Of a DNA stretch of 64,000 nt, positions 16,667 through 25,536 are shown piece by piece. The notes under the pieces were generated by a model. It had not been told where the DNA came from. It saw nothing but the letters and a program-made list of their open reading frames with translations, and made no database searches. How positions within the stretch are numbered: position 1 is the stretch's first letter; each line of letters opens with the position of its first letter. The translations under genes were made by a program, and so were the position numbers. This DNA is from Litoreibacter roseus (GTDB taxonomy: Bacteria; Pseudomonadota; Alphaproteobacteria; Rhodobacterales; Rhodobacteraceae), in the NCBI RefSeq assembly GCF_009811795.1, contig NZ_BLJE01000007.1, forward strand, positions 105,252-169,251, in the 5' to 3' direction.

Positions 16667-18223
16667 ATGAAAACCACTTCACCCAGTCCCGTGTTCCGGG
16701 ATATGGGACAACACGGCTTTGATCCCGAAACTGATTTGTCTTCTGATGTTCTGATCATTGGCAGCGGAATGGGAGGCGCTGCATTTGCTGCCGGCCTAGC
16801 CTCGACCGGTCTCAAAGTACGCATGCTCGAGGCGGGTGATTTCATCCCGGACGCGCCGGACAACCGGACGCCGCAGGCCGTCTATCACGAAATGCGCTTT
16901 CACAGCCGGGATCGGTGGCTTGACAAAAACGACAGAGCCTTCGTGCCCGGCACCTATGAATGGGTAGGCGGGAATAGTAAGTTCTTCGGAGCCGTCCTAT
17001 ACCGCTTTCGCGAAATCGATTTTCATGAACGGCACTATGCCGAGGGCATCTCACCGGCTTGGCCTTTCGATTACGGTGAACTGCAGCCTTGGTATGAAAA
17101 AGCGGAGCGTATGCTACATGTTCGGGGCGTTACGGGTGAGGACTCCACGGAACCTTCGGGGCCGTATGGATACGACTTCCCCAAAGTTCCGGATGAGCCT
17201 GCTATTGCCGAGTTACGCCGCAGGCTGGAGATAGACGGAGGGATCGGCACGGCGACACTGCCGCTCGGTGTCGACACAGACGCATGGCTTGCCGAGGGGC
17301 AGGGGCCCTGGGACGGCTACCCTGACGCGACCTGTCAGGGCAAGATGGAGGCGGAATCCAGATTGCTTCCGCTCGCAGCGCAAAACAAGCGCTTTAAGCT
17401 GATCACCAGCGCCCGTGCGACGCGCCTGCTTGTGGAGCCGGGTGGGTCGCGGATCGCGAGTGTGGTCTTTGAACGCGACGGACGGGAATGGACCCACAAC
17501 TCAAAGCTTGTCGTTGTTGCGGCAGGTGCAGTGAATAGTGCGGCTCTGCTTTTGCGGTCAGGGGTTGCAAACAGCTCTGATCAGGTCGGGCGCAACTTCA
17601 TGAACCACATATTCAGCGTTCTGATCGCCATCGATCCACGTTTCCGCAACACAAGCGCCTATCAGAAGACCATCACATCAAACGCCTTCTACGATACGCA
17701 AAACGACACCGGCCAAGCACTGGGCAATATCCAGCTGCTTGGGCGGCTCTATGGCGACACGCTTGCACATGACGTCAAGTATTTGCCGCGCTTTGCATTG
17801 AACTGGATCGCAGATCACTCGGCGCATTTCTTTCTGCAAACCGAAGATGTTCCAAAGCCGGAGAACCGAGTTACGTTGAAAGGTGACCGGATCAAGCTGG
17901 AATGGCACCGCGACCACATCCCCACCCATCAGACCTTTGTCAAACGGGCGAAGCAGCTATTGCGCGATGCGCGGTTTCCTATCGTTTTGCATCGGTTGAT
18001 GGATGAGGCACTGCCCTATCACCAATGCGGCACCGTATGTATGGGAAGCGATTCGAAAACCTCGGTATTGAATCCTCAAAATGTCAGCTGGGATCACCCC
18101 AATCTGATAGTTGCGGACGCCAGCGCTCTTGTTTCGTCCGCTGGCGTGAACCCGGCACTGACGGTTGCCGCTCTTTCCCTGCGGGCTGCGCATCATGCGC
18201 TTGATAGGTTCGCCCAACTCTAA
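16667..18223 (+). CDS. GMC-family FAD oxidoreductase
   Basis: A 518-residue FAD-dependent alcohol or sugar oxidase/dehydrogenase. The N-terminal dinucleotide fold shows LIIGSGMGGAAFAAGLAS and acidic ribose-binding Glu in RMLEAGDF; the catalytic His452 (YHQCGT) and Asn495 (GVNPAL) close the C-terminal part, as in pyranose-oxidase-like GMC members. There is no signal peptide, so it is probably cytoplasmic. It follows ribB by 45 bases. The pyranose-oxidase resemblance together with the sugar importer makes a sugar-like substrate plausible; this is inference. Confidence 0.88.
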   Translation: MKTTSPSPVFRDMGQHGFDPETDLSSDVLIIGSGMGGAAFAAGLASTGLKVRMLEAGDFIPDAPDNRTPQAVYHEMRFHSRDRWLDKNDRAFVPGTYEWVGGNSKFFGAVLYRFREIDFHERHYAEGISPAWPFDYGELQPWYEKAERMLHVRGVTGEDSTEPSGPYGYDFPKVPDEPAIAELRRRLEIDGGIGTATLPLGVDTDAWLAEGQGPWDGYPDATCQGKMEAESRLLPLAAQNKRFKLITSARATRLLVEPGGSRIASVVFERDGREWTHNSKLVVVAAGAVNSAALLLRSGVANSSDQVGRNFMNHIFSVLIAIDPRFRNTSAYQKTITSNAFYDTQNDTGQALGNIQLLGRLYGDTLAHDVKYLPRFALNWIADHSAHFFLQTEDVPKPENRVTLKGDRIKLEWHRDHIPTHQTFVKRAKQLLRDARFPIVLHRLMDEALPYHQCGTVCMGSDSKTSVLNPQNVSWDHPNLIVADASALVSSAGVNPALTVAALSLRAAHHALDRFAQL

Positions 18224-18254
18224 TTCTCTAAGCTAAGAAAAGGACCCCAGAAAA

Positions 18255-18572
18255 ATGTTGCTTCACTGCGTTTACCTGTCGTTGAAACCCGAGACTGAAG
18301 ATCGTGATTTGGCTGAGCTTATGTCAGCCTTGTCCAGCTTGTCGGACGAAATTGACGGTATGGGCTGCGTTGATCATGGCCCAAATCGAGACTTTGAAAG
18401 CAAATCCGAGGACTTTCCATATGGTTTCGTAATTCCCTTCAATAACGCTGAAGCGCTTGCGCGTTATGCTGAAAATCCAAAGCACAAGCGGATTGCGGAG
18501 GGCTTGATTGCAAGCTGTAAAGGCGGCGCCGACGGCATTGTAGTCTTTGACCTGGAAACTGGGGCATCATAG
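18255..18572 (+). CDS. Dabb (stress-responsive A/B barrel) domain protein
   Basis: A 105-residue protein that fits the dimeric alpha-beta barrel (Dabb) family: LLHCVYLSLKPE at the N-terminus and a central helix with FVIPFNNAEALARYAENPKHK, a pattern shared by these ferredoxin-like proteins. Dabb proteins bind small hydrophobic ligands; some are cyclases. It is the last gene of the operon. A separate role in this pathway cannot be read from sequence. Confidence 0.82.
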   Translation: MLLHCVYLSLKPETEDRDLAELMSALSSLSDEIDGMGCVDHGPNRDFESKSEDFPYGFVIPFNNAEALARYAENPKHKRIAEGLIASCKGGADGIVVFDLETGAS

Positions 18573-18846
18573 CTGCTTGGTAAATGTCCATTGCACCTGA
18601 CCCAGTGCGCCCCGATTAACTTTATTGATCAAGGCGCTATACCATTTGCCGATTCTGACAGCTTTCCTGAGCCAACATAAAAGGCGTTGACACATTCAGA
18701 AAGCGGAAGCGTCCTGCGAAAAATCTGTAATACATGGTATCAGAGAAGGGCTGCAAGCGCCTCGATTGATCCGGCCGCTCTTCATTGACTTGAAATGAAC
18801 AGCATTCGGTGCGCTTTAGCTTTGCTGCTGATTGATATGCAATAAG

Positions 18847-19758
18847 CTACGACTTCAACTCTTTCCGCATTTTTCCTGGAGTTGAGCCTAGCTTGTCTCG
18901 AAAAACGTCTGTCATATGGCTTTGTGAGGAAAACCCACACCGTATGGCCACAGCAGCGAGGGGTGTCGATGTTGTCGCAAGCTCGTGTTGCGCTCGCTCA
19001 AGTCGTCTAGATAAGACATATTGATAGGGTGAACATCCTGTTGCTTCTCGGAAGTCCTTGGAAAACTGGCTTAAGGGCAGATTAACAAGCTCTGCAAGGT
19101 CTTGCGTATTAAATGCTCTACCGAGGTTTTCAACGATGTATTCGTCAATCTTGGTTATTTGCTTGCGTGTCAGTCCGAATGATTTCCTTGTGAGCGGCTC
19201 TTCAGCTAGCTGTAAGAGCCTTGCCACTATGGATTGCCAAAAGGCGTCTACCATCAGATCGTATGCCACTCCCTCATTCGCCGCTTCTTTCCAGAGGTTC
19301 TGAATAAGGACACGCAATGTCAGATCTTGAATAAAGGACTGCCCAACCAAGCGGTCGAAGACTGCAGTAGATGGGATGCCGTGCTCTTGCAGGAGGGACT
19401 TCAGCGTCTTTTGAGGACAAGCAATGACGATGATGTCGTTAGCACCACGAACCTTGTGAGAAGCGGACACTCCAGCAGGCGTAATCAAACTGCTTCCTGG
19501 ATGGGATAATTTTTCACCAACCCACCCATCGCCAAAGTCCCAGTCGCTTGGCACGTTTTTGCCAAGACCCATACCAATTGTGAAATCGTCGACAGCAGGT
19601 GTCACTTGTTCGAAAGCCTCTGCTGAGATGCGCACTGCTTCTATGCCGAATGCGCCACCTTCACGAAATTCCTTTTTGAAATTCGCGTGGCTCTCTGATC
19701 TTGTCAGAAATTTCGATATGGAACGTTTGTAGCTACTTCCTGCATGGCTGGTTAACAT
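18847..19758 (-). CDS. AraC-family regulator, paralogue 1
   Basis: A 303-residue regulator with an unassigned N-terminal sensing region (about 1-200) and a two-helix-turn-helix AraC domain at the C-terminus (SQFSKDFREATGCSPYQYVL and AAVAIRCGFSSQSHMTDVFR). It lies six bases downstream of paralogue 2, so the two are likely co-transcribed. The sensing part shares the pattern FxxNFRxGG-FGxEA with paralogue 2. Nearby targets are not obvious; the operon ending at 18572 is convergent. Confidence 0.9.
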   Translation of the reverse strand: MLTSHAGSSYKRSISKFLTRSESHANFKKEFREGGAFGIEAVRISAEAFEQVTPAVDDFTIGMGLGKNVPSDWDFGDGWVGEKLSHPGSSLITPAGVSASHKVRGANDIIVIACPQKTLKSLLQEHGIPSTAVFDRLVGQSFIQDLTLRVLIQNLWKEAANEGVAYDLMVDAFWQSIVARLLQLAEEPLTRKSFGLTRKQITKIDEYIVENLGRAFNTQDLAELVNLPLSQFSKDFREATGCSPYQYVLSRRLERAQHELATTSTPLAAVAIRCGFSSQSHMTDVFRDKLGSTPGKMRKELKS

Positions 19759-19764
19759 ACTAAA

Positions 19765-20670
19765 TTATTCCTCAAGTGAGTAACGAAAGGTTCCAGGTGT
19801 GGAACCGAGTTTGCTGCGAAAAATATCGGTCATATGACTTTGGGATGAAAACCCGCATTCCAATGCGATAGCCGCTAAAGGTTTCTGGCTATGCGCAAGG
19901 GCGTCTTGAGCTGCTGCAAGACGTTGTTTTAAGACATATTGATAGGGTGAAAAGCCCGTGGCTTCCTTAAAGTCTCTGGAGAATTGCGAAATTGGTAGAT
20001 TGGCAATTTCTGCTAAGTCAGTGGTGGCAAATGACTTAGCTATGTTTTCGCGAACAAATTCATCGATCGCAACCAATTGCCGGTGCGTAAGCCCGAAACT
20101 GACGACTCTAGGTTGCTTGTCTGCGAGACTAAGAAGGCACGAGATAACTTTTTGCCAGTGGGCATCAACCAGCAAGCCGGAAGAAGGGTTGGCACACTTG
20201 CTCTCTTTCCAAATGGCTAGCATGCTGAATTTTATGTCGGCGTTGTAAATGAAGCGACGTTGCGTCAGGGAATCAAATACCGTGCTTGGATCAAGTCCAT
20301 ATGGCTCCAGGAGCCTGGTGAGAGTATCCTGTGGGCATCCTATGTGAAGTAGATCATGAGACCCGTGGACATCGTAGTCCACAACGACATTCGATGGGAT
20401 TGCTATGATGCTCCCAACGTTTGCGGTTGTTTCACCCAACCAGCGATCTCCGAAATTCCAATTCGCTATGACATCTTTTGTGAGGCCCATGCCAAGCTGA
20501 AGCTCTGGCAAAGCGGGAGTCGAAGCTTGGTAAGCCTCCATTTTAGCGCGCAAGGCTTCCACGCCAAATGAACCGCCCGACCGAAAATTTTGTTCAAAGC
20601 CCTTATGGCTATTGGCCTCAGCGTAGAATTTGGAAATCTGTAGTTTTCTGGAGACGGAGGCAGCGTTCAT
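19765..20670 (-). CDS. AraC-family regulator, paralogue 2
   Basis: A 301-residue AraC regulator close in sequence to paralogue 1. The ATG at 20670 is preferred; the frame could start seven codons earlier only at a TTG. The DNA-binding domain contains SQFSRDFKEATGFSPYQYVL and LECGFSSQSHMTDIFR. The N-terminal region is shared with paralogue 1 but only loosely with paralogue 3. It is separated from paralogue 3 by 183 bp, which may hold a promoter for paralogues 2 and 1. Confidence 0.88.
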   Translation of the reverse strand: MNAASVSRKLQISKFYAEANSHKGFEQNFRSGGSFGVEALRAKMEAYQASTPALPELQLGMGLTKDVIANWNFGDRWLGETTANVGSIIAIPSNVVVDYDVHGSHDLLHIGCPQDTLTRLLEPYGLDPSTVFDSLTQRRFIYNADIKFSMLAIWKESKCANPSSGLLVDAHWQKVISCLLSLADKQPRVVSFGLTHRQLVAIDEFVRENIAKSFATTDLAEIANLPISQFSRDFKEATGFSPYQYVLKQRLAAAQDALAHSQKPLAAIALECGFSSQSHMTDIFRSKLGSTPGTFRYSLEE

Positions 20671-20853
20671 AATCCAATCTCTGCTTCCCAATTACTGATG
20701 AAGATACGGCCTAAGGTCCTTGATAGCGCCTTTTTGAGTTCAAGTGGCACTAATTGGAAAAATAGTTTGAGGGGGATACAAATCAACCGCAGAGCCAATC
20801 AGCTCGCCCCGGGGATGCGCTTGTGAGGGCCGCCTGGATGCTTTGCTCAGCAA

Positions 20854-21747
20854 TTAGGCGTGTTCGTGCCGAAAAGTGGCAGGTGTTTGACCAAGCTTGC
20901 AGCGGAACGTGTCGGTCATGTGGCTCTGGGATGAGAACCCGCAAAGCATAGCAATTGAGGCCAATGACAGATCACTGGTGGAGATGTGTAAGCGCGCCTG
21001 ATTAATCCGGTAAGCCAGTACATATTGGTAGGGAGCCAAGCCTCTAATGTCTCGAAATTCCTTGGTGAACCGGGAAATGGACATACCGACGAGGTCTGCA
21101 AGGTCCTTAGCGGTTATCTGATCACAAAGGTTATCAGCGATGTACGTGTCAACTTTCCTCAGATCCTGCTGGCTCATACCGAAACACGTAGGCGCCTTGG
21201 GCGTGAGAAGCGCATTGACGAGGGCGGCTAGCAAGAGCTTCCAATAGCCTTGGATGACTAGTGTAGTCCCAGAGGACTCTGCTCGCGCTAGTTCACGCCA
21301 GAGATCCAGTATTAGCGCAGCAACTCGCATGTCGTGAACGATTGAAAGGGATGACAGCGCTGCTGCAGTGCTGTCTGCATTCAAACCATGACTGGTCAGA
21401 AGGGAAGAAAGCGCACGATTGTCACATCCGATCACAATCATCTCGTGAGGGTGTGGCGCATCGAACTCGCACGCTTGTGCTGCGGGGGTTACGATGACAC
21501 TCGGGGCATTTGCCTTGCCGGCCAACTTCCAGCCGTCGGTATCTCGGACCCTCAATGGCGTATCATGCGTCAAGCACAGCCGTATCACGACTTCATCGGC
21601 AGGAGGTAGTATCGCCCGATATGGCTTCATCGACAGACGCAACGCCGTGAAGGGCAAATGCATGGGTGCAGTATCGGCTTTCAAGATCTCCTGATGCAAA
21701 GCCGCGCGTTCATAGAAATTAAATGTGGAAGACGCAATCGCGTTCAT
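20854..21747 (-). CDS. AraC-family regulator, paralogue 3
   Basis: A 297-residue AraC regulator, the most divergent of the three neighbours. The C-terminal domain keeps SRFTKEFRDIRGLAPYQYVL and CGFSSQSHMTDTFRCKLGQTP. A strong AGGAGG lies five bases before the ATG at 21747. The N-terminal 190 residues form the likely effector domain. It follows the PNPOx-family gene by 34 bases on the same strand. Confidence 0.9.
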   Translation of the reverse strand: MNAIASSTFNFYERAALHQEILKADTAPMHLPFTALRLSMKPYRAILPPADEVVIRLCLTHDTPLRVRDTDGWKLAGKANAPSVIVTPAAQACEFDAPHPHEMIVIGCDNRALSSLLTSHGLNADSTAAALSSLSIVHDMRVAALILDLWRELARAESSGTTLVIQGYWKLLLAALVNALLTPKAPTCFGMSQQDLRKVDTYIADNLCDQITAKDLADLVGMSISRFTKEFRDIRGLAPYQYVLAYRINQARLHISTSDLSLASIAMLCGFSSQSHMTDTFRCKLGQTPATFRHEHA

Positions 21748-21781
21748 GAATGCCTCCTACTTCTGAAATGGTCAAAGGTGC

Positions 21782-22459
21782 CTATCTTGCGACTCGGCCC
21801 AGCGAGGCTGGCAATGGAAGGCCTGGTGTTACTGTTTTGTCGGGGATTGCCGCGCCAAAGGCGGTAGCCACCGGAACAATCCCGGCCCAAACATTTGGGT
21901 CTGGATCTGGGTAATCGTCGGTCGCCGGGCCTTGTCGTACCTTGGCGGAGGCGGCAGTGATGCGCACCTCAAAAATTCCAGTGCCTTTAAGTTCTTTGGC
22001 CAAAGGCGCACGTACCTCGTCCCAGCGACCCGGGAAGATATGCTCCGATGTGCAGTGCAGAGCATGAAGTCTTTCAGCTTCGTCCTGCAAGACATGCGCC
22101 GTGCCATGGACCACAACCGAGCGATAGTTCATCGCGGACTCAAAGACGGATCGCGCCACAACCACCCCGTCAACATGTGTCACGGTCAAACACACCGGCT
22201 CGCCTTCCGCCCGTGACATGGTTCGCGACTTTCGATGCCCGTGAATGAACAGGCGATCGCCGTCTCGACCGTACACCATCGGTATGACCACAGGCCGACC
22301 ATCGTCGACGAAGCCCACATGAGCGACCAGACCGGCATCCAAAATGGGAAACACGGACGCACGATCATATGATCCGCGCTCTCGGATTTGCCGCACCTGG
22401 TTGATCTTTCCAGCTGAGAATGGATCGTTCGGTAGCGTTGGTAAGGATTGTTTGTTCAT
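21782..22459 (-). CDS. PNPOx-fold flavin-binding protein
   Basis: A 225-residue pyridoxamine 5'-phosphate-oxidase-family (split-barrel) protein, annotatable as an FMN- or F420-type flavoprotein. The start at 22459 has AAGGAGAT upstream; a longer frame lacks this. Segments GLVAHVGFVDDGRPVVIPM and FIHGHRKSRTM fit the flavin-phosphate binding part of the family. It is followed by the AraC genes and preceded by a MocR regulator gene on the same strand. MocR proteins often sit beside PNPOx-like genes, but true PLP-synthesis activity is not shown. Confidence 0.82.
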   Translation of the reverse strand: MNKQSLPTLPNDPFSAGKINQVRQIRERGSYDRASVFPILDAGLVAHVGFVDDGRPVVIPMVYGRDGDRLFIHGHRKSRTMSRAEGEPVCLTVTHVDGVVVARSVFESAMNYRSVVVHGTAHVLQDEAERLHALHCTSEHIFPGRWDEVRAPLAKELKGTGIFEVRITAASAKVRQGPATDDYPDPDPNVWAGIVPVATAFGAAIPDKTVTPGLPLPASLGRVAR

Positions 22460-22529
22460 GTGCTGATCTCCTTGTTGCAAAAGAGATAGCAGCGGATAGG
22501 CCCGCATATCAGGGCCGAAAATGACTAAA

Positions 22530-24035
22530 CTACAGGGCCACTTTCAGCGCGTTTGCAATCGTGGTGATGTGTTTAGCGTAGGTCTTCTCGCTTGTGTTCC
22601 CGAACCCCAGCACCAGCCCATGATCGGCATTTATGCGCTCCACATGATAACCAGACAATGCCGTTGCGCCGATCTTGCTCTGTCTGAGTGATCGCACGAC
22701 CGCAGTGTCATCGATCTGCTGAGAGGCTCGGAAACACAGATGCAGGCCAGAGTTCGAAGAGATCGGGTCCAGGACATCAGATGCAAAATGTTGAACGGTT
22801 TCGAGTAAGGCGGCTTTGCGGGCCGCATAGAGCTTACGCATACGTCGCAGATGTCGTGCGTAATTACCGGATCGGATGAATTCAGCCATGCCCGCTTGCA
22901 GGACTGTACTGGGCTGCCCATCAAGCAATCCCCGCATTTGTCCAAAGGCAGGAGCGCAATCGTACGGCACAATGACATAGGCCAATCTCAGACCCGGGAA
23001 CATCGATTTGGAGAAGGTGCCGATATGTATCGCTGACACAAGCTCGTCTTGCGCCGCCAAGGCGCGCGAGGGTTTCCCATAATGATGGAACTCACCGTCG
23101 TAATCATCTTCAACGATGATGACGGAGTTATCTCGACACTCTTTGATTACCTCCAACATGCGCTTGGGTGGCATCTTTTGCCCGGTTGGATACTGGTGCG
23201 TGGGTGTCAGGAAAGCCAGCTTGGCACTGCCCTCTCCCTGCGGAAGTTGAATGCCGGTGGTGTCGACCGGGCAGGGTTGAATGCGCCGCCCTAGAGCCAG
23301 CGCAATCTCTCGCGCTTCTACAAAGCCAGGATTCTCTACCAACACCGTATCGCCCGGATCACTGAACAGACGTGTGACGATTTCAAAAGCCTGGCGCGCG
23401 CTGGAAAGAACGATGATCTGCTCTGGGTGACACGAAATTCCCCTTGCCGGTCCGACATGGGCTGCGATGGCTTCACGAAGAGCAAGAAGTCCTCTTGTAT
23501 CGGTATCCAACACATAGTCCGACGGACGTGTACGCAACGCCTTTGAGAGACAGCGGGACCATTGGTCCGTTGGAAACTCATCAAGGGCTGGAATGCCGGG
23601 TGTTAATGCAAGATGAGGATCAGGCAGCGCCCAAGCATCCGCGCGCTGAAGCAGCACACGCGTTGCTTCGGAAAAAACCGAGCGTGGATGCCGCCTGGGG
23701 TTTGACGCGGTAGAGTTTGATCCTTCCGCTACAAAAGACCCGGCACCATGGATGCTATCGACAAGCCCTTCGGAGATCAGCGCGTCATAGGCTTCGGTCA
23801 CAACGTTTCGACCAACAGATAACTGCTTTGAAAGAACACGAGACGAGGGCAACTTGCTTCCCGCAGAAAGCGTTCCAGCGACGATTATCTTACGCAACTC
23901 TCCCGCAAGCTGCGCCGCCAGGGTTTCGCGGGCGGCTCGGTCGAGGAGTAGATCGTCTAAGAAGGCTTCCGTCATGGTGTCGTACTGTTCGCTTAAATCA
24001 GGGATACGCTCGATGTTGATGGCTACTCGAAACAC
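22530..24035 (-). CDS. MocR/PdxR-type GntR-aminotransferase regulator
   Basis: A 501-residue fusion of an N-terminal GntR winged helix (about 38-105) and a fold-type I aminotransferase-like domain (about 140-495). The PLP-binding lysine is Lys343 in FSKSMFPG. Characterised members sense PLP and control vitamin B6 or amino-acid genes. It is transcribed divergently from the large stress/efflux block starting at 24219, and a palindrome lies in the gap at 24139-24162. A shorter start at residue 21 (Met) is also possible. Confidence 0.9.
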   Translation of the reverse strand: MFRVAINIERIPDLSEQYDTMTEAFLDDLLLDRAARETLAAQLAGELRKIIVAGTLSAGSKLPSSRVLSKQLSVGRNVVTEAYDALISEGLVDSIHGAGSFVAEGSNSTASNPRRHPRSVFSEATRVLLQRADAWALPDPHLALTPGIPALDEFPTDQWSRCLSKALRTRPSDYVLDTDTRGLLALREAIAAHVGPARGISCHPEQIIVLSSARQAFEIVTRLFSDPGDTVLVENPGFVEAREIALALGRRIQPCPVDTTGIQLPQGEGSAKLAFLTPTHQYPTGQKMPPKRMLEVIKECRDNSVIIVEDDYDGEFHHYGKPSRALAAQDELVSAIHIGTFSKSMFPGLRLAYVIVPYDCAPAFGQMRGLLDGQPSTVLQAGMAEFIRSGNYARHLRRMRKLYAARKAALLETVQHFASDVLDPISSNSGLHLCFRASQQIDDTAVVRSLRQSKIGATALSGYHVERINADHGLVLGFGNTSEKTYAKHITTIANALKVAL

Positions 24036-24138
24036 AGGACTTACTTGATCTCATTCAAGGCATCCTTTCGATTTCAATCCTGGCCGACACTAGCAGCGGC
24101 GGCGATTTCGGCAAAGTCTGCACGCGCTTCTCTATGGG

Positions 24139-24162
24139 TTTGGAATCCAGAACTGGTCCAAA
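24139..24162. promoter_or_regulatory. Imperfect palindrome in MocR/hydrolase divergent region
   Basis: TTTGGA-AT-CCAG-AA-CTGG-TCCAAA: two nested inverted arms (TTTGGA/TCCAAA and CCAG/CTGG) with two extra bases on the left. It lies between the MocR gene and the first gene of the divergent block, a natural place for a regulator site. Assignment to MocR is inference. Confidence 0.45.
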
Positions 24163-24218
24163 TCTGTAAGAATCGCGGCTGGCATCACACCACCTCAGCC
24201 ACAACAGGAGGGAGTGCC

Positions 24219-25079
24219 GTGCTCGTAATTGATACACCCGAACCCCACTCGCGTGGTGTCGCAACGTCAAGTGACGGTGTTGACATTCCGTATCAGATAT
24301 TTGGAGACGGACCAGAAACCGTCCTCTTCGTGCACGGTTGGTGCTGCGATCATAGCATCTGGGGCGACCAAATCGCAGCGCTGTGTTCTGACTACACGGT
24401 CGTCGCGCTTGACCTTGCATCGCATGGCTCTGCGGGCAAACGCCAGAACGCCTGGCCGATGTCATCCTATGTTCAAGATGCCCTTGCTGTCGTGAAGGCG
24501 GTAAACCGGCCGTCATGGGCTCTCGTAGGTCATTCTCTTGGCGGTGTTTTAGTCGCGATGCTGGCGGCAGAGATGCGCGCCGAAACCGCTGCTGTTGTCG
24601 TCGTGGACGCGATCAAACGCCCTGACCAGACGTTGCCCCAGCAAGACGCCGATGCAATGCTGGACTATCTGTCAGTCGATTGGCCGCGCAACGTTCCAGC
24701 CTGGCTTGCTGAAGCGGCGTTCACCAACAAAACGTCATCTGAGATTGTCTCTTATGTCGAGCGGGCCTTGGGCTCTGCCGATGGAACGACTGCGGTTGAG
24801 GGTTTGCGAGATTTCCTGGCCCAGGATCATGCGAAGCTGCTGGACGCCATCCGCGATATTCCCGTTCTGTTGATGAATGGCGCACCGCCCGCGCCAAGCG
24901 CGGACTTTTTTGATGCGTTTCATCCTGACTGCAAGCTCGTTGAATTCGAGGGAGCGGGGCACTTTGTGATGCTCGAGCGCGTCGAAGACTTCAACCGATG
25001 CTTACGCGAGGAGCTGCCCAAAATGTTCAGCGCCCATTTGAATGAAAGCAGTCCCGCTTCACGAGAGGTTTTGATCTGA
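24219..25079 (+). CDS. Alpha/beta hydrolase
   Basis: An alpha/beta hydrolase of 286 residues with oxyanion-loop HGWCCDHSIW, nucleophile Ser106 in GHSLGG and His248 in GAGHFVMLE. I chose the GTG at 24219, six bases after a consensus AGGAGGG (24206-24212), over an in-frame ATG far upstream with no such site. Substrate is not assignable (ester, lactone or C-C hydrolase). It starts the plus-strand block divergent from the MocR gene and its stop overlaps the next start. Confidence 0.85.
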   Translation: MLVIDTPEPHSRGVATSSDGVDIPYQIFGDGPETVLFVHGWCCDHSIWGDQIAALCSDYTVVALDLASHGSAGKRQNAWPMSSYVQDALAVVKAVNRPSWALVGHSLGGVLVAMLAAEMRAETAAVVVVDAIKRPDQTLPQQDADAMLDYLSVDWPRNVPAWLAEAAFTNKTSSEIVSYVERALGSADGTTAVEGLRDFLAQDHAKLLDAIRDIPVLLMNGAPPAPSADFFDAFHPDCKLVEFEGAGHFVMLERVEDFNRCLREELPKMFSAHLNESSPASREVLI

Positions 25080-25507
25080 TGTCACAGCATGAAACCGACG
25101 TTTCCGATCCAGCGCGACCAACGAGGCTCAAGGGTACGGTGCAGAGCTTTCTTGCAGCAGCCTATGGCGGCAAGATTGAGGATGCCAAACGCTATCTGAC
25201 CGACGATTTGCGCCTTGAGATTGCGGGCTCCAGCGCCGTGTCAGGTACGCGATCAGGGCCTGACGCTTTCTTCGAGAACTTCGGGCGCATGCTGGAGCTG
25301 ACCGAACACACTTACACCATGACCGAGCAAACGGATTGGTGTGCCAGCTTGGACCGTGTCGTGTTGGTGGCGACCGAACAGACCACCAAAGACGGTAAGC
25401 CCCTGACCTTCAGGCGCGCGGTGATCTACCGGTTTCGCTCCGAGTTGATCGACCAGATCAGCGTCTATGAGCTGGACCCGGACGTCGCGGCCGCCGCCTT
25501 CGGCTAA
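25079..25507 (+). CDS. NTF2-like/SnoaL-type protein
   Basis: A 142-residue protein with the layout of the SnoaL/NTF2-like fold: helix with FLAAAYGGKIEDAKRYLTDDLRLEI, a central G-x-x-xFFENFGRM segment and a final RFRSELIDQISVYELDP strand. Members include steroid isomerases, polyketide cyclases and proteins of unknown use. Its ATG overlaps the stop of the preceding hydrolase gene, so the two are likely co-translated. No specific reaction can be assigned. Confidence 0.75.
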   Translation: MSQHETDVSDPARPTRLKGTVQSFLAAAYGGKIEDAKRYLTDDLRLEIAGSSAVSGTRSGPDAFFENFGRMLELTEHTYTMTEQTDWCASLDRVVLVATEQTTKDGKPLTFRRAVIYRFRSELIDQISVYELDPDVAAAAFG

Positions 25508-25536
25508 CAGAATTCACCCAAAATTGGAGCAACGAC

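Noticed and set aside
18573..18846. Possible terminator or small RNA between the Dabb gene and AraC paralogue 1
   Set aside because: No stable stem with a T-run and no promoter-like pair could be seen in this convergent gap.
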